Positions 49,803-61,330 of a DNA stretch of 64,000 nucleotides are shown in pieces. This DNA is from Plectrocnemia conspersa (Eukaryota; Arthropoda; Insecta; Trichoptera; Polycentropodidae). The translations under genes and the position numbers were made by a program. The notes below the pieces were generated by a model, which worked only from the letters and a program-made list of their open reading frames with translations, did not search any database and was not told the origin of the DNA. Numbering within the stretch: the stretch's first letter is position 1; each line of letters begins with the position of its first letter. The DNA lies in the NCBI GenBank assembly GCA_009617715.1, contig VTFK01000064.1, forward strand, positions 620,001 to 684,000, written 5' to 3'.

Positions 49803-50989
49803 GTAGATTATGTAATAAATACAATCACTGTTTAACAGTATTTAACATCTGGTGCCTCACTACTTATTTAGTAGTTGTTGATTGTGCTTACCCAATTAAA
49901 ATCCCTTCGTCTAACGCTTGTTCTATTTAATGAAAAATATAAATTAAATTACCTTTTTCTCGAATAATACCTTAAAGTTAAATTATATTTTTGCAATTTA
50001 TTACTATTTAAAGCAGGAAACCGCAACCATTTTTTACTTACGACACAATAAAGTTATTCTTAGAATTCTGCGGCATATAAACAAAAAATATATGAAAAAT
50101 TCGAGTAATTGAGATCGTTTACAGAATTTTATTATTTTTAATTTTCCAAAATAAAAATGCTATAATAAAGCAAATTGGCGGATTGAAAATAATAAAATAA
50201 AAATATTTTATATCCAGTTTTTAATATATCATGTATACAATACTATTTAGTATAAAATTTGAAAACTGTAGCAATTGATTGCTAGAATAATTCCTAATTT
50301 TTTATTATTTTAGATAATTATTTTTGCTGATTATAAAAACAAAGGTTTTTATTATCAGCAAAAATAAAATATTATTCCTAATAAAATATTATTAGTTGAG
50401 TGGCAGTCAAGTAAATTTGCAGATAATTGCACTGATTTCTAAAATTACGGTTAAAGTAAGAAGAAATATTATTGGTTATTTTTTTTATTGCATTCCATAT
50501 TATATTGTCTTCAATAATATTTTTAATCTCCATTTGAAATATGTTTTAAATTATCTAATAGCAAAATAATACACGACAATATAATTTCAAAGCAGCTTAA
50601 ATTTTTAATTCTAAATGCATCTCTATGTTCTGTTTTATCGCTTTGTCAAACACACAGTTTTACTCCCGCAGGGTGTACAGTACTTCGTGGTTCACATCTT
50701 GGTCATTCCTGCTTTATATAATAATACACTGAAATGTATTATTCAAATACATTTCGTAACTGTTATGGATAAACTGTATTATGCACTGTAAAAGAAAGAG
50801 TTAAAGACATTACTTCCGAAGAAATCAATATGCAAAAATGTATAATTTCATCGGAATTTTCGAATATATTATAAAGAATAAACAATAACTTGTCATACTT
50901 TTTGCTTATTTTAAAAAAAAAACTTTCAGTACAATGCTAATTAAAAATCGTATTGTAAAGCAAATTTTAGATTGGCAAAGTTAACGAAA
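49803..50989. other. AT-rich stretch with a hairpin
   Basis: The only structure is a 21-bp stem with one mismatch: ATTTTTGCTGATTATAAAAAC (50320-50340), four bases, and its inverse (50345-50365), extended more weakly outward. It could be a small MITE or a hairpin RNA. No genes. Confidence 0.45.
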
Positions 50990-51300
50990 GAATTATGATA
51001 TACTCATTAGATAAATGTCACGGATCCAAATAAATTGATTAACGGTCCTATTTATAAACTATCTACATATAAAGCCCCTGATTATATTATACACATAATA
51101 TGCTTATAAAATCCAACTGGAATCCCTAAGGGTCGTTTTCTTGGGCCGCTCCTCTCTATTCAGTATAATAATGACATTCCTATTTTATTAAATACTGACT
51201 TAACATTGTAAGCTGAGGACACAACCGTCATAACTGCATAGTTCTTTTTTTTTTTTTACGAACTGTAATGAAGTTACAAATATCTCTTAAAAACATGAAT
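50990..51300 (+). mobile_element. Jockey-type retrotransposon fragment
   Basis: At about 51115-51240 the plus strand reads GIPKGRFLGPLLSIQYNNDI then PILL, a stop, and AEDTTVITA. These correspond to the RT block GVPQGSVLGPLLF-YINDIP and the YADDT catalytic box. Stops and substitutions show it is dead. Confidence 0.7.
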
Positions 51301-51399
51301 AATTATTTGCAAAATGAAGCAAAATAAATTTGTAGACAGTCATATTTTTAATATGACGCAGGAATAAATTTATATTGAAGCGTATAAATCGTACGTAGT

Positions 51400-51620
51400 C
51401 ACTGTGATATGATATGATGTTCATTCAATGGGCGAAGTAGAATACGTCCGTGGAGTGAAGTAATACTGTGGATTCTAGTGTGTCTAGTCCGGTTTTGTGC
51501 AGCGTTATATACACTGTCGTGCGCGTAAATCTTATGTTAGAGAGAATCGCAAGAATGCGGGCGTACTTCTGCTGCTAGGTCTGCGGTCACGCTCGCGGGA
51601 TTTCAGACGCGCATGTGTTG
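51400..51620. promoter_or_regulatory. GC-elevated noncoding island
   Basis: Unique sequence with TTATATACACTGTCGTGCGCG and GCGGTCACGCTCGCGGG blocks in an AT-rich setting. No coding frame or repeat relation. Possible regulatory element or noncoding exon. Confidence 0.22.
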
Positions 51621-54600
51621 TATATAAATCGCTACAATATTATTTATAAAATATTCTAAATAAAAAAATATTTTTACTTAGTAGTTGTGAATATAACAGG
51701 ATCTTTATTGTGTGCTTTATAATTCATAATAGATTCTTTCCATTAAAAATATTGTTTATTAAATTTAATCTAAAGTTAATATCATAGGTTATATTGCTGC
51801 AGCGTGAAACTAATATCACACGTGTAGAACGCACCAATGACCTGGATATAACGCGACATATTGATTCAAATTAGTTATCGTCCATCATCAAAGCCCGCTG
51901 GCAATCTACGGTTCGATTCTGTCTAATAGCTTGTGTCACTATCCAATATAATATGCATTAAATCCCAGAGTGCATTAGCGACTTATATAGGTTTTAGCGT
52001 GCACGATAATTGCATTAACGGTGTACAAATATACCACAATTTAAACTTTCAAAGCGCTATTGAAGTATAAATATATACATTTCATTACATTAAAATGTCA
52101 CTCATTTTTCCTATTTGACATAAATATGTATATGGTACAATTAGTTGGAAATTAAAAATAACAACATCAATACCTTTAATAATTGGGATATTTATTAACA
52201 ATAAACGTTAATGAAACCATTCGAAGATATTCGATACAAATTATATTATAGAACAATTAAGTATTGTATTAATGGGAGTGAAATCAATGGTGATTGTGCA
52301 GGAAGGAGCCATTGCCTTGCTTTAAGTATTAAAAACATCTTTAGAAACGCTAAATCTTGTCGATTAAGTTAATATCTGTGTTTAGCTAAGAGATGAGCGC
52401 ATTTAAGATGATGAATGAGAGCAGATCTTGACTAAGCGAAGAAGTCAAAGCGTGGAGCCAATACGGAGCGTGATGGATTCGCTCCATGCACGAAGATACA
52501 AAAGGGAGTGTAGCATAAAATAATTTATATTTCGTAATTTATAAAAGGAAACTTGTTAATTTCATGGTATTTAAAATGTACTTAGTTGTCTAAATTAGCA
52601 TTGCCTGTTAATATTTGTACATATAAATATTAAATAGTGAGCTGGTCGATTAAAGATTTCTATTAAAAATAGATTAATCAGTGAAGAAGTGTAATAGTAG
52701 CTAAAGGTACATACTAGGTATTTCGGAATTAATTAATTTACATTTATTTATTGTAATAAAAATATTAATACGTATAGAGGATTTAGTGTCAGATATTAAT
52801 TATCTAGTTTATAGTTTTTGATTTCAAAAGGTTGCGAAATCAGACTCATTTTCTTATAAAGTCGCGGTTGTCAATCTTTCTGTCCCCTCAGACCACTAAA
52901 CTCAAAATTTTGTATCCCGTTGGCATCATAAGATTCCCTATCGAGCTCGACAGTTTTCCGTTGTATTCTAATTAGAATTCACTACTATTTGCCTCTCAGC
53001 CATACACCGTGGAGCTGTTACCTTGCGTTTCTAAAGAAATATTTACCATTTTATTTTTATTATATAATAATGCTCTTTTATTATAATAAATATAAATATT
53101 TTATTGCTTTTGGAAACAACAATAGTAGAAACATATTTAATTTTATTTATTTAAAAGATCGTTAAAATTCTGGGCAAAATTGAAAAAATCAGATACATAA
53201 GTAGCAAAATTATGGAATGAAGTTAGTGGTATTGTAGGTTAATCGAATTTATTCTTTTAACAATCCAGGACTGACGCCCAGCCCCTAGAAATAAAAATGG
53301 GAGTGGTGTCGCATGCAACGAAGAAAAGATAAAGCATGCTATTTCGTGTAACGGTACTTCGTCCAGATGACATGGGAATCTTATGAAGCATCCCGTTGAC
53401 CACTACCATGATTTTTTCATACAAGTAACATTCTAAATATTAAACGATCGCGTCTTATTCTTAATGCCTATAAGCGCCAGTACGTCCACAATAATATCAA
53501 TAGTATCACAATCATTTATAAAGTTATTTTTGCGAGTTTATTTAATTGTATTTTATTATTTCAACACACCTATTATTTGTATTAGTGTTGTCTTAAGTTT
53601 GCAAGTTTAATTATTGTACGGTATGTAGTTAAATGCGAATGACTGTTCACCATACATAATATAGTTTTCCCATGACACCAGTTAGATATTTAACAAAGCA
53701 CAGTCGGTTCAATCAATGGACAAGTCAAAGAGAACTAATTACTGCTATACTAGCTAATATTCCGCCTTTGACGTTATTGTGAAATAAATAATTCATCAAG
53801 TATGACACGCAACCACTTATATACTTTACAACGGATAGAACTTGTTTATAGATAATAAAAAAGACGATCGCTTAGTTTTAGAAATTTACCAAATTATGTT
53901 GAAAAAAATTTACCTTTAAAATTTGGCAATTCCTCTTAATCGGTGTCCTATGTATTAGCATATATGTTCGGGTTTGTGTATGTTTAGTATGTAAATATTA
54001 CATTAATTAACATACGCGATCCATGTTGACATTGTTACATATATTCATAAAGTGAAAGTGCTTATGATTAATTATGCAGCGTGGGATAATAATTATATTT
54101 CAATGATCTCATCTTGCGCATTAGGATTGAAACGTTTATCATAATTTATCATATATGATTTGTATTATGTTTTATGTGCTAACATGTCGTATGAATATGT
54201 AAGTTTAAAAACGAGAGTTTTGTTCTTGATTTTCCTTGAGATACAATTAGCATAATACATCGTTTACCAAACTTTTTAAGATCACATATTAATGTTTGTA
54301 ACAGTTCACTTTAACATATTCAACAACTTTTACTTATTGATCAAAAACAGGACCGGCTCAAGGTATTTAAACGTCCAAGGCAACCTCTAATTTCCTTCCC
54401 TGTTCTCATTATGGTAATTCAAAAAAATGTTAACCATATTTAAATCATCTTTGTAAAAAAAAATTGGGCTTCAAACAAAATAAAATTTCATTGAGTTTTC
54501 TTGAATTGTAATATTTTACATTAAAATCATTAATTTGGTTACAAAAAATATGTGTAAAATGACACTATTTTGATACTGATTTCAACTATATAATTTTTTT

Positions 54601-55090
54601 TATCTTGTTTCTTAGATACCGTAGATTATTTGTGAAAAATATTGTACTACTGGTGTATAATTGATTATGTTTAGGTTCATAAGAGATTTTTTTTTAAAAA
54701 AAGGGAAAATTTTCTGTCCAAATATTAATTTTCTTATTCTAATAATTTTATTTTATTATCAATTACGACAAATTGTTTTATTTTAAACTTTTATTCTATT
54801 TGCCAAAAAAAAAATCAGACAATAACCACAATTACCAAATATTAGAATGTCTATTAAATCTTACTAATATCAAATATGATTTTTAAATCTAAACCAATAG
54901 GTTTAGATTGAAAAAGTCGAAATTACCATCTCTCTATATAAAGGTTTTTTTTATTAAAATTTTGGTATTTTATTATATTTTTTATTACAAATCAAAAATC
55001 ATGTTTTAACATGTGTCATCATGCTCTTTATAAAAACAATAATAATAGCATTAAATTAAAAAAAATATTGTGCATACCTAAAATAGATGT
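51621..55090. other. gene-free stretch
   Basis: AT-rich. Moderately GC-elevated pieces at about 52390-52510, 52860-53030 and 53260-53400 have no identifiable coding or repeat structure. Near 54351 CAGGACCGGCTCAAGG followed by GTCCAAGGCAACC resembles the terminus of another hAT-like element, with no partner end found. Confidence 0.42.
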
Positions 55091-55098
55091 GTACCAAC

Positions 55099-56145
55099 TA
55101 GGGATTCTGAAGTCTCGTGTTTTCGATTCCCGGGACTCGAGACTCAAATTTTTAAAGTCCCGGGAATTCCCGGGACTCGAGACTTTGATTATTTTTCGTA
55201 TAATCATGAAAAAAAATTATGTTAAAAAATTAACTTATTATTATTAACTTTATTTAACTTATTATTATTAACTTTAATTAATTTATTATTATTAACTTAT
55301 ATTATTTTTGTTATAGGTACGATAGGTGAAAATTTATTGAAACAATTTAAAAACACTTTATTCGATATTTATTTAAATTTAATTTATTACAATTTTTTTA
55401 ATCGAAATATTTATATCAATATTAAGTTAAAACCTTTACTTTTGTAAGGAAAAATATGTTTTTAAAAACACCAAGGCGTTTAATGATGAATCACATAGCC
55501 TGTTCCTGGTTTTTGTGGCAAATATTCCAGATGTAGAAAAAACTCTCTCGCTTTCTGTAGATGTTGGCTTAATTGTAAGCAATGATTTGAATAAAAGCTC
55601 TAGATTCGGAGTTCACTTGATAGTTGAATCTTATATCTGAAACTCCTTTTTAAAGTTAAATTTTTTATTTCTAGTCGTTGAAATATTTTGGTGGTTCGTG
55701 CGACAGAGTTGTGTTGATTTCAAATCTTTTTTTTAAAAGGAAATTACCAATAATTTCGGAAGTTAATAAAGTGTCATCTCGACGACTTAGAGCTTCAACT
55801 GCCAGTTTTATAGGAGTGAGTACTTCACAAATATTTTCCAATACGTGAATGTTCGATTCATTCCAAATTTGGCCGATGCCAAGATCAATTAATGATTTTC
55901 TAATGCAATTTCGTAACTTTCAAAATCTCGAGATTATGGGTAATAAGGAATTCCACCTTGTCTTCATATCGAGAGATAAATTAAGCTCGACATCAAATTC
56001 GCTCTTTACATATTTTTGTAAAATTGCACTTCGGAAAGTCTCGAGTCCCGGGTTATTAATTTTTAAATTCCCGGGACTCGAGACAGCAAAAAATCTTTGA
56101 ATTCTCGGGAATAAATTCTCAGGTTGTCTCGACACAGAATCCCTA
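55099..56145 (-). mobile_element. hAT-superfamily element, 1,047 bp, with 8-bp target duplication
   Basis: Perfect 11-bp inverted ends (TAGGGATTCTG) are flanked by a perfect 8-bp duplication GTACCAAC (55091-55098 and 56146-56153), diagnostic of hAT insertion. Subterminal copies of CCCGGGACTCGAGAC and its inverse occur near both ends and probably represent transposase binding sites. The interior holds a piece of transposase on the minus strand and a roughly 24-bp tandem repeat of TTATTATTATTAACTTTA (about 55231-55306). It is internally deleted relative to an autonomous hAT of several kilobases. Confidence 0.88.
55671..56050 (-). pseudogene. hAT transposase fragment
   Basis: The minus-strand frame contains LSLDMKTRWNSLLPIISRF, the TRWNS motif of hAT transposases. 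After a single in-frame TGA (55920-55922) it continues in the same frame with KLRNCIRKSLIDLG, then EVLTPIKLAVEALSRRD and LLTSEIIGNFLLKKRF, to a TAG at 55671-55673. This is the region between the catalytic insertion domain and the C-terminal dimerisation domain. The N-terminal zinc finger and the C-terminal hATC part are missing. Confidence 0.8.
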
Positions 56146-56169
56146 GTACCAACCCACATATTTTTTCTA

Positions 56170-56440
56170 TTTCCACATAGTTATCACTGAAAGCATTTTC
56201 GTGTTTGGCAAGCTTGTAAAGAAGCTGGATGGCTCGTGCAAGAAAAGGGTTTTCGAGCTCTTATATCATATATAAGGATGTAATCGCGACTCTTAAAAAA
56301 ACTTTAGACACCATCCTTTTGCGACTTGCAGAAGTGCTTAATTGATTGGACACTAAACCGATAATATTGTGAATTGTATCCCAAAGTTCATAGCAAAAAG
56401 GCACTAGGATACAAATACGAAAATGACAAGTAGAAGTATA
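56170..56440. repeat. unclassified dispersed repeat, copy 2
   Basis: Shares ordered blocks with 41270-41600 in the same orientation, from GTGTTTGGCAAGCTTG to GATACAAATACGAAAATGAC. It starts about 20 bases outside the hAT element. A minus-strand open frame of 118 codons covers it but is not preserved in the other copy, so I do not treat it as a gene. Confidence 0.55.
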
Positions 56441-58014
56441 TGATATATTCATATTATTATTTTTTTGATGGCATGAATAAATTATAGTTGATATTTTGTT
56501 TTTAACGACTGTCTGTGATGCGTTAGTGGATTGATATATCATTATTTTACTGACATTTCTGTGGGGATCAATGGTTGATAATTTACCAACATTATGATAA
56601 AATATTCTTGAAATCAAGGGATGAAATAATCACTCTCATCCTTGGTCTTTTGTCAGAGCTAATAATAAGCGTGTGCAACAAAAACAGAGCAACAAAAGTT
56701 TATTGTCTTCCTGAATTTACTTAAACCAAAAATCATACGCAAAAAAATAACATTCTATTATCGATATACGTATATATATTTTCAACTAATATGATTAAAA
56801 TATGCCTTGAAATGATTTATATATTAATAAAAAATGCCTTGAAAATATAGTTATTATTTTAAATGTATGTTGTAAATAACATACAACAATCATAATTTAT
56901 AACAATAGCAAAAAATTACTATATGTAAATACCTGAAAATAAATTAAATAAATATAATGTTATACAATCTTGCAAATTAAATAATTAATGCACATTGCTA
57001 CATGAAATAAAAAGTTGCATATTCTAGATAAATAAAACTATATTACTTTTGTTATGTATATTATACTTTTTGTATAAAAAGTATATAAATAAAAAATTTA
57101 ACTACTTTACTGTACAAATCTGTAAATATTTGTACTTATATAAGCTTTTAATATTGAACCCAAAACTCGACTTTCGTAGAAATGAAAATTGCTCACAGAA
57201 AAAATTCGCAACAACAAAAATTCTGATCATAAATAATCATATACACATATAATGCATATTTAAGAATACGTATATATGTATATAAAAATAATGTTTGTAT
57301 AGGTGGCAGATGTTAATATGTTTTTAATTTAAAAATATCATGTTTTAAAAATATTTTTCAATTATAATTACACAATTTTTTACTTAAAAATAGAGAAAAA
57401 TAAATCAGGTAAAATTAAAAGTATTATATATTTGACAGTTAAATAATAACCTATATTCAGAATTTTTTCTGTGTGGAATTTTTGTGTGCGCAATAATGTG
57501 GTCACCTTAAATTTAAGTTAAAATTTGACATCTATTTTAACGAAAAATATATAAAGTCCATTATAACTACACATTGTAAAAATGCTATAAAATATATTTT
57601 TGATAACATTGCAGAATCAATAACTTTTCTTGATTTTTAAAGCCCAGTCGATTATATCTTAAAACAATATCTTATAAGATATAGCTATGTTAATATAACA
57701 TGTGTATTTACCTAGCTCTTGTGTTAAACATGTGATAGTAAGTTGCTTAATTATATTTGTTGTTCTACACAGTTTTATATGCTCATTGACTTCATTATTT
57801 CACAATTATAGATAACAAGATTTTAATCCGATATAAAAATTCATAATGCCGTTTTTGCATTCGCATGCTATAAATATAATCGTTCGTGACAATGCACAAT
57901 TACTGTTGCTGAATTAATTCATTGCCCGCTTTTTATGATCGCCCGCTATATAAATACAGGTAATGAATTTTTAATCAAGCCTACTAATAAAACTAATAAC
58001 AATGGCTTGGTTTA
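56441..58014. other. gene-free AT-rich stretch
   Basis: Very A/T-rich sequence with no exon, RNA gene or repeat boundary that I can support. Confidence 0.55.
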
Positions 58015-58150
58015 AAATTTAAATGAACCCCCCAACGTTTCGCGGTGTGGCTCTCCGAATTAATTCTGGCTTCAATGTAAACGTGAACGTCGATTAAGGT
58101 GGGACCGAAACCGTTAATAACGATTTAGGAGTATTGCGAATAATGTGGTA
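58015..58150. promoter_or_regulatory. short candidate regulatory island
   Basis: About 130 bases of GC-elevated unique sequence. It contains CCGAATTAATTCTGG (palindromic homeodomain-type GAATTAATTC), AACGTGAACGTCGATTAAGG and ACCGTTAATAACG. It is sharply bounded by AT-rich DNA and has no coding frame. Confidence 0.35.
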
Positions 58151-60439
58151 CGTAAATAATTAGGTTCTGGTTTTGAGAAAAGAAAATAATATAATACAAG
58201 TAAAGGCAATTTAATTTAATAAATAGCTGCATTCAGCGAAATATATCGCTTAAATCGGAAATTAACACATATTTATTTATAATAAAATAATGAAAAAATG
58301 TGCTAATGCTTTTCAAAAGAAATATTATTACATGACGTAAATCGACGCGTTTATTCATTAAGATAATATATAAATTGAATCATCTGATTAACAGAATATT
58401 GCAAAGTTACAGTTAGATATATTATTATTGTGAATTTACAAGCTTTTATATCAAAACGAAACAATGTCTTTGAATGTATGTATAAATTTATCTCACATGT
58501 ATGTATGTACATAAAGTTCGTAATTGTCATCTGTAATAGTTCAACGCATACAGTTCTACAAAGCTTTGTTATTACACTTGTCCAGTGTTATAAAACGTTT
58601 GTGTTGTTTCATTATATCATTTGATATAAAATATTAGTGTCAATTAACTAATTAAATTTAATTATGTAGATTTAATAATATCTGCATATTCAGGGATATT
58701 TATAACTAATTTTAACGCTAAGTCAAATATATTATAATATGCATATGTACACAGGTTTGAAACCTTTGCTTGGTACGCAAATGTAATGAAAGAGGAAATA
58801 GCTTCGAAAAGCATTATTCAAGACAGTCCATTTTAGTTATTTTTCTTGTCTTTTTTAAGTGATTAATAACTACGTTTTCAACTGATTTGAAATACAGTCA
58901 ATGCATTTAGCACATAAACTTAACATTATATTAAATTAAATATTTTACGTTTATAAATATTTTATTGAAATTCGGATTGATTTTACTGAAGTCATATTTT
59001 ACAGTGTCTGTGCTTTCGAAGAGTTTAGAAACATTATTCGAGATCACACTAATCAATCGTGATCCAGAGAAAAAAACTACAGCTTGATAAAATTGTAAGG
59101 AACAGTCATATGAATTAATGCACAATCACAGATTCGCTGATTTTTGTTTCTTCTCGCGATGGCTTCGTTCAGGGTTGTAGTCAAATCTGAGGAGTTGTAG
59201 AGGTAGATCGGATCTTTGTGACGTCTTTTCTAATAAGCTAATGTCTAATTGTCTACGTCCACGTACTTGTTTGACAGTTTCGAAGGTAGAATCGATTCCA
59301 AAGTTAGGATCATCAGTCAGCGTCGATGTATCAACCCTCTTCTACTTGAAGGTCTCAGCTGTCTATATTAGCAAATTTGTGGTTTATTTGATAGAAATCG
59401 GATGAGCTGACTCTTGAAGTCGGTCGACAAGAAGATAATTCTCTTGTCAATCGACCGAGTTTTAGTTTTTGATAAGTCCAAATCTAGTAGTAGAATTGAT
59501 AGAAAGATTTTGATAGGAAATCCACATCATTCAATGGTGAATTTTTTTCAAAATTATTGCGTAATCTTGTAATTTGTCGTACAATTAAGGGTGAAATAAT
59601 TTATAGTAAAAATCAGAAAAAAGTTGATTTATTTTTCATTTTAGCGCAAAAATTATTTATTGATATCCAAAAACATATTTATTTTTTATTACATTATTAC
59701 ACTATTTTTTTACATATGCAGATGCACGCGTAGACAAAAGGTCAATTTGATATGTCTTCTTCGCTTGTTTCAAAATTATTGTTTTATTATATTATTAAAC
59801 AATGATTGTAAATCGTTGGTTCTACAGATTTATATCATCAGAAAATATTCTTATTTTATTAAATATTGTACGTACTATATTTAATAAAATCTCTCTCTCT
59901 TTGTTTTTGTTGTTATATGTTTTGACTATCGATATTCAAGGATACCGATACTCGTAACAAAATTATTTATTTATCTGTTTTATTTTTACCTTGCAAAGTA
60001 ATTGAATTGTCCGGTAATTTATAATCTAACTGACAAATTTCAGTAAATGTTTCGCACCGCACGCTCAGTGGCGTGCGGTGGAAAACAATTTTTAATTTAT
60101 TTTTTCTGTTCAATAATTTCGTTTTAAATAAAATTATAGTAAACGTGTTTGCTTTGTTTATATTTAATTATAAAAATACTCTTTTCTTATTTTATGATCT
60201 TAACAGCTTAAAGAAATCGTATTTACTCAAAACACAAATATAATTAATTTGATGGGTAAATCGAAAATCAGCTTAGCCAGCATAAACTTAAAACTAATAT
60301 CCACTAAGTTGTTATAAACATTAAAAACGTAATTTTGTGTAATTTCATGATAAGCAAATCCCAGTTAGAGATAGTTATTGTTATTACAAAAAAATTTTTT
60401 ATGTAAAAAAGACGTTACATAATTAAAAAAAACACGTTA
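58151..60439. other. gene-free stretch with an orphan open segment and hairpins
   Basis: About 59126-59341 on the minus strand stays open for 71 codons without an ATG (ending QLLRFDYNPERSHREKK then QKSANL) and has coding-like composition, but it matches nothing I know. A further frame upstream (about 59375-59520) also stays open. Hairpins: 59422-59456 around GGTCGACAAGAA, and a perfect 10-bp GC stem CACCGCACGC/GCGTGCGGTG at 60055-60080. The rest is AT-rich. Confidence 0.35.
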
Positions 60440-61330
60440 CAGTGTAATTTTTGCTGATTGTTTTAGGAATATTATTATACAAATTCACACCTTCGTATAT
60501 AATTCCTTTTTTATACTTAACTATCATTAAATTTTCTCTATTTCTGTATTAATTCTATTTATATCTTTATTTTTATTAAATACATAAAAAAAACTCTGAT
60601 CACTTATATTGTATATAAATATTTAAACCTTCATCTAAAATATTTCTTGAACTTAACATATTTTTCATTCTGGATCATATACCTATTTTTTTAATATGTA
60701 ATTATAATGCTCCTTAAAATTTAATTTTGTAACTATAATTACTCCTAAATATTTTAAATTATCACATATTTCTATAATAGAGTTATCCCTAACTATTTTT
60801 ATATTATTATCTAACATATTTTTTAATTAATAAAGATACATAGTTTGATTCTCATTAAGTATTGGTACATACTTTTTTAACCATACTTATATTATATTTA
60901 ATTTATTATTTAAATTATCTGCAACTTCTTTAATATTATCATCAATGCAATACATTAATATGTCGTCTGCAAACATATGTATTTTACATTTTTTTACATT
61001 ATTAACTATATCATTAATATATAATATACATAACACTGGGCCCAATATAGACACTTGTAGTACACCATGGATATTTATTTTTCTTTGGAATATGCATAAT
61101 TTATTTTACCTTTTGGTTTTCTTTTTTTTAATAATTATTAAACCACCTTAAAACTATTTCACTTATACCGATATTCTCTAATTTCTTCAACATTATTTTT
61201 CTGTCGAAAGCTCTCTTGAAATCCAAGAAAACTGTTCCATTGATTTTGTTCATATCCTTGGCCAACAACCAATTATTTATCGCTACTTGTAATGCAGTCT
61301 CAGTGAAATGTTTTTCTCTGTATCCTGATT
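60440..61330 (-). mobile_element. CR1/Jockey-group non-LTR retrotransposon fragment, copy 2
   Basis: Reading downward on the minus strand there is HFTETALQVAINNWLLAKD, then TVFLDFKRAFD (RT motif A, about 61208-61240), ISEIVLRWF, SILGPVLCILYIND (motif B region, about 61010-61060) and MFADDILMYCIDDNIKE (catalytic YADD box, about 60930-60985). Frames shift between blocks, so it is dead. Its noncoding tail matches that of the 30480-31505 copy in the same orientation. Confidence 0.8.

Noticed and set aside
56261..56617. A 118-codon minus-strand open frame
   Set aside because: It lies over a dispersed repeat whose other copy at 41.3 kb does not keep the frame open.
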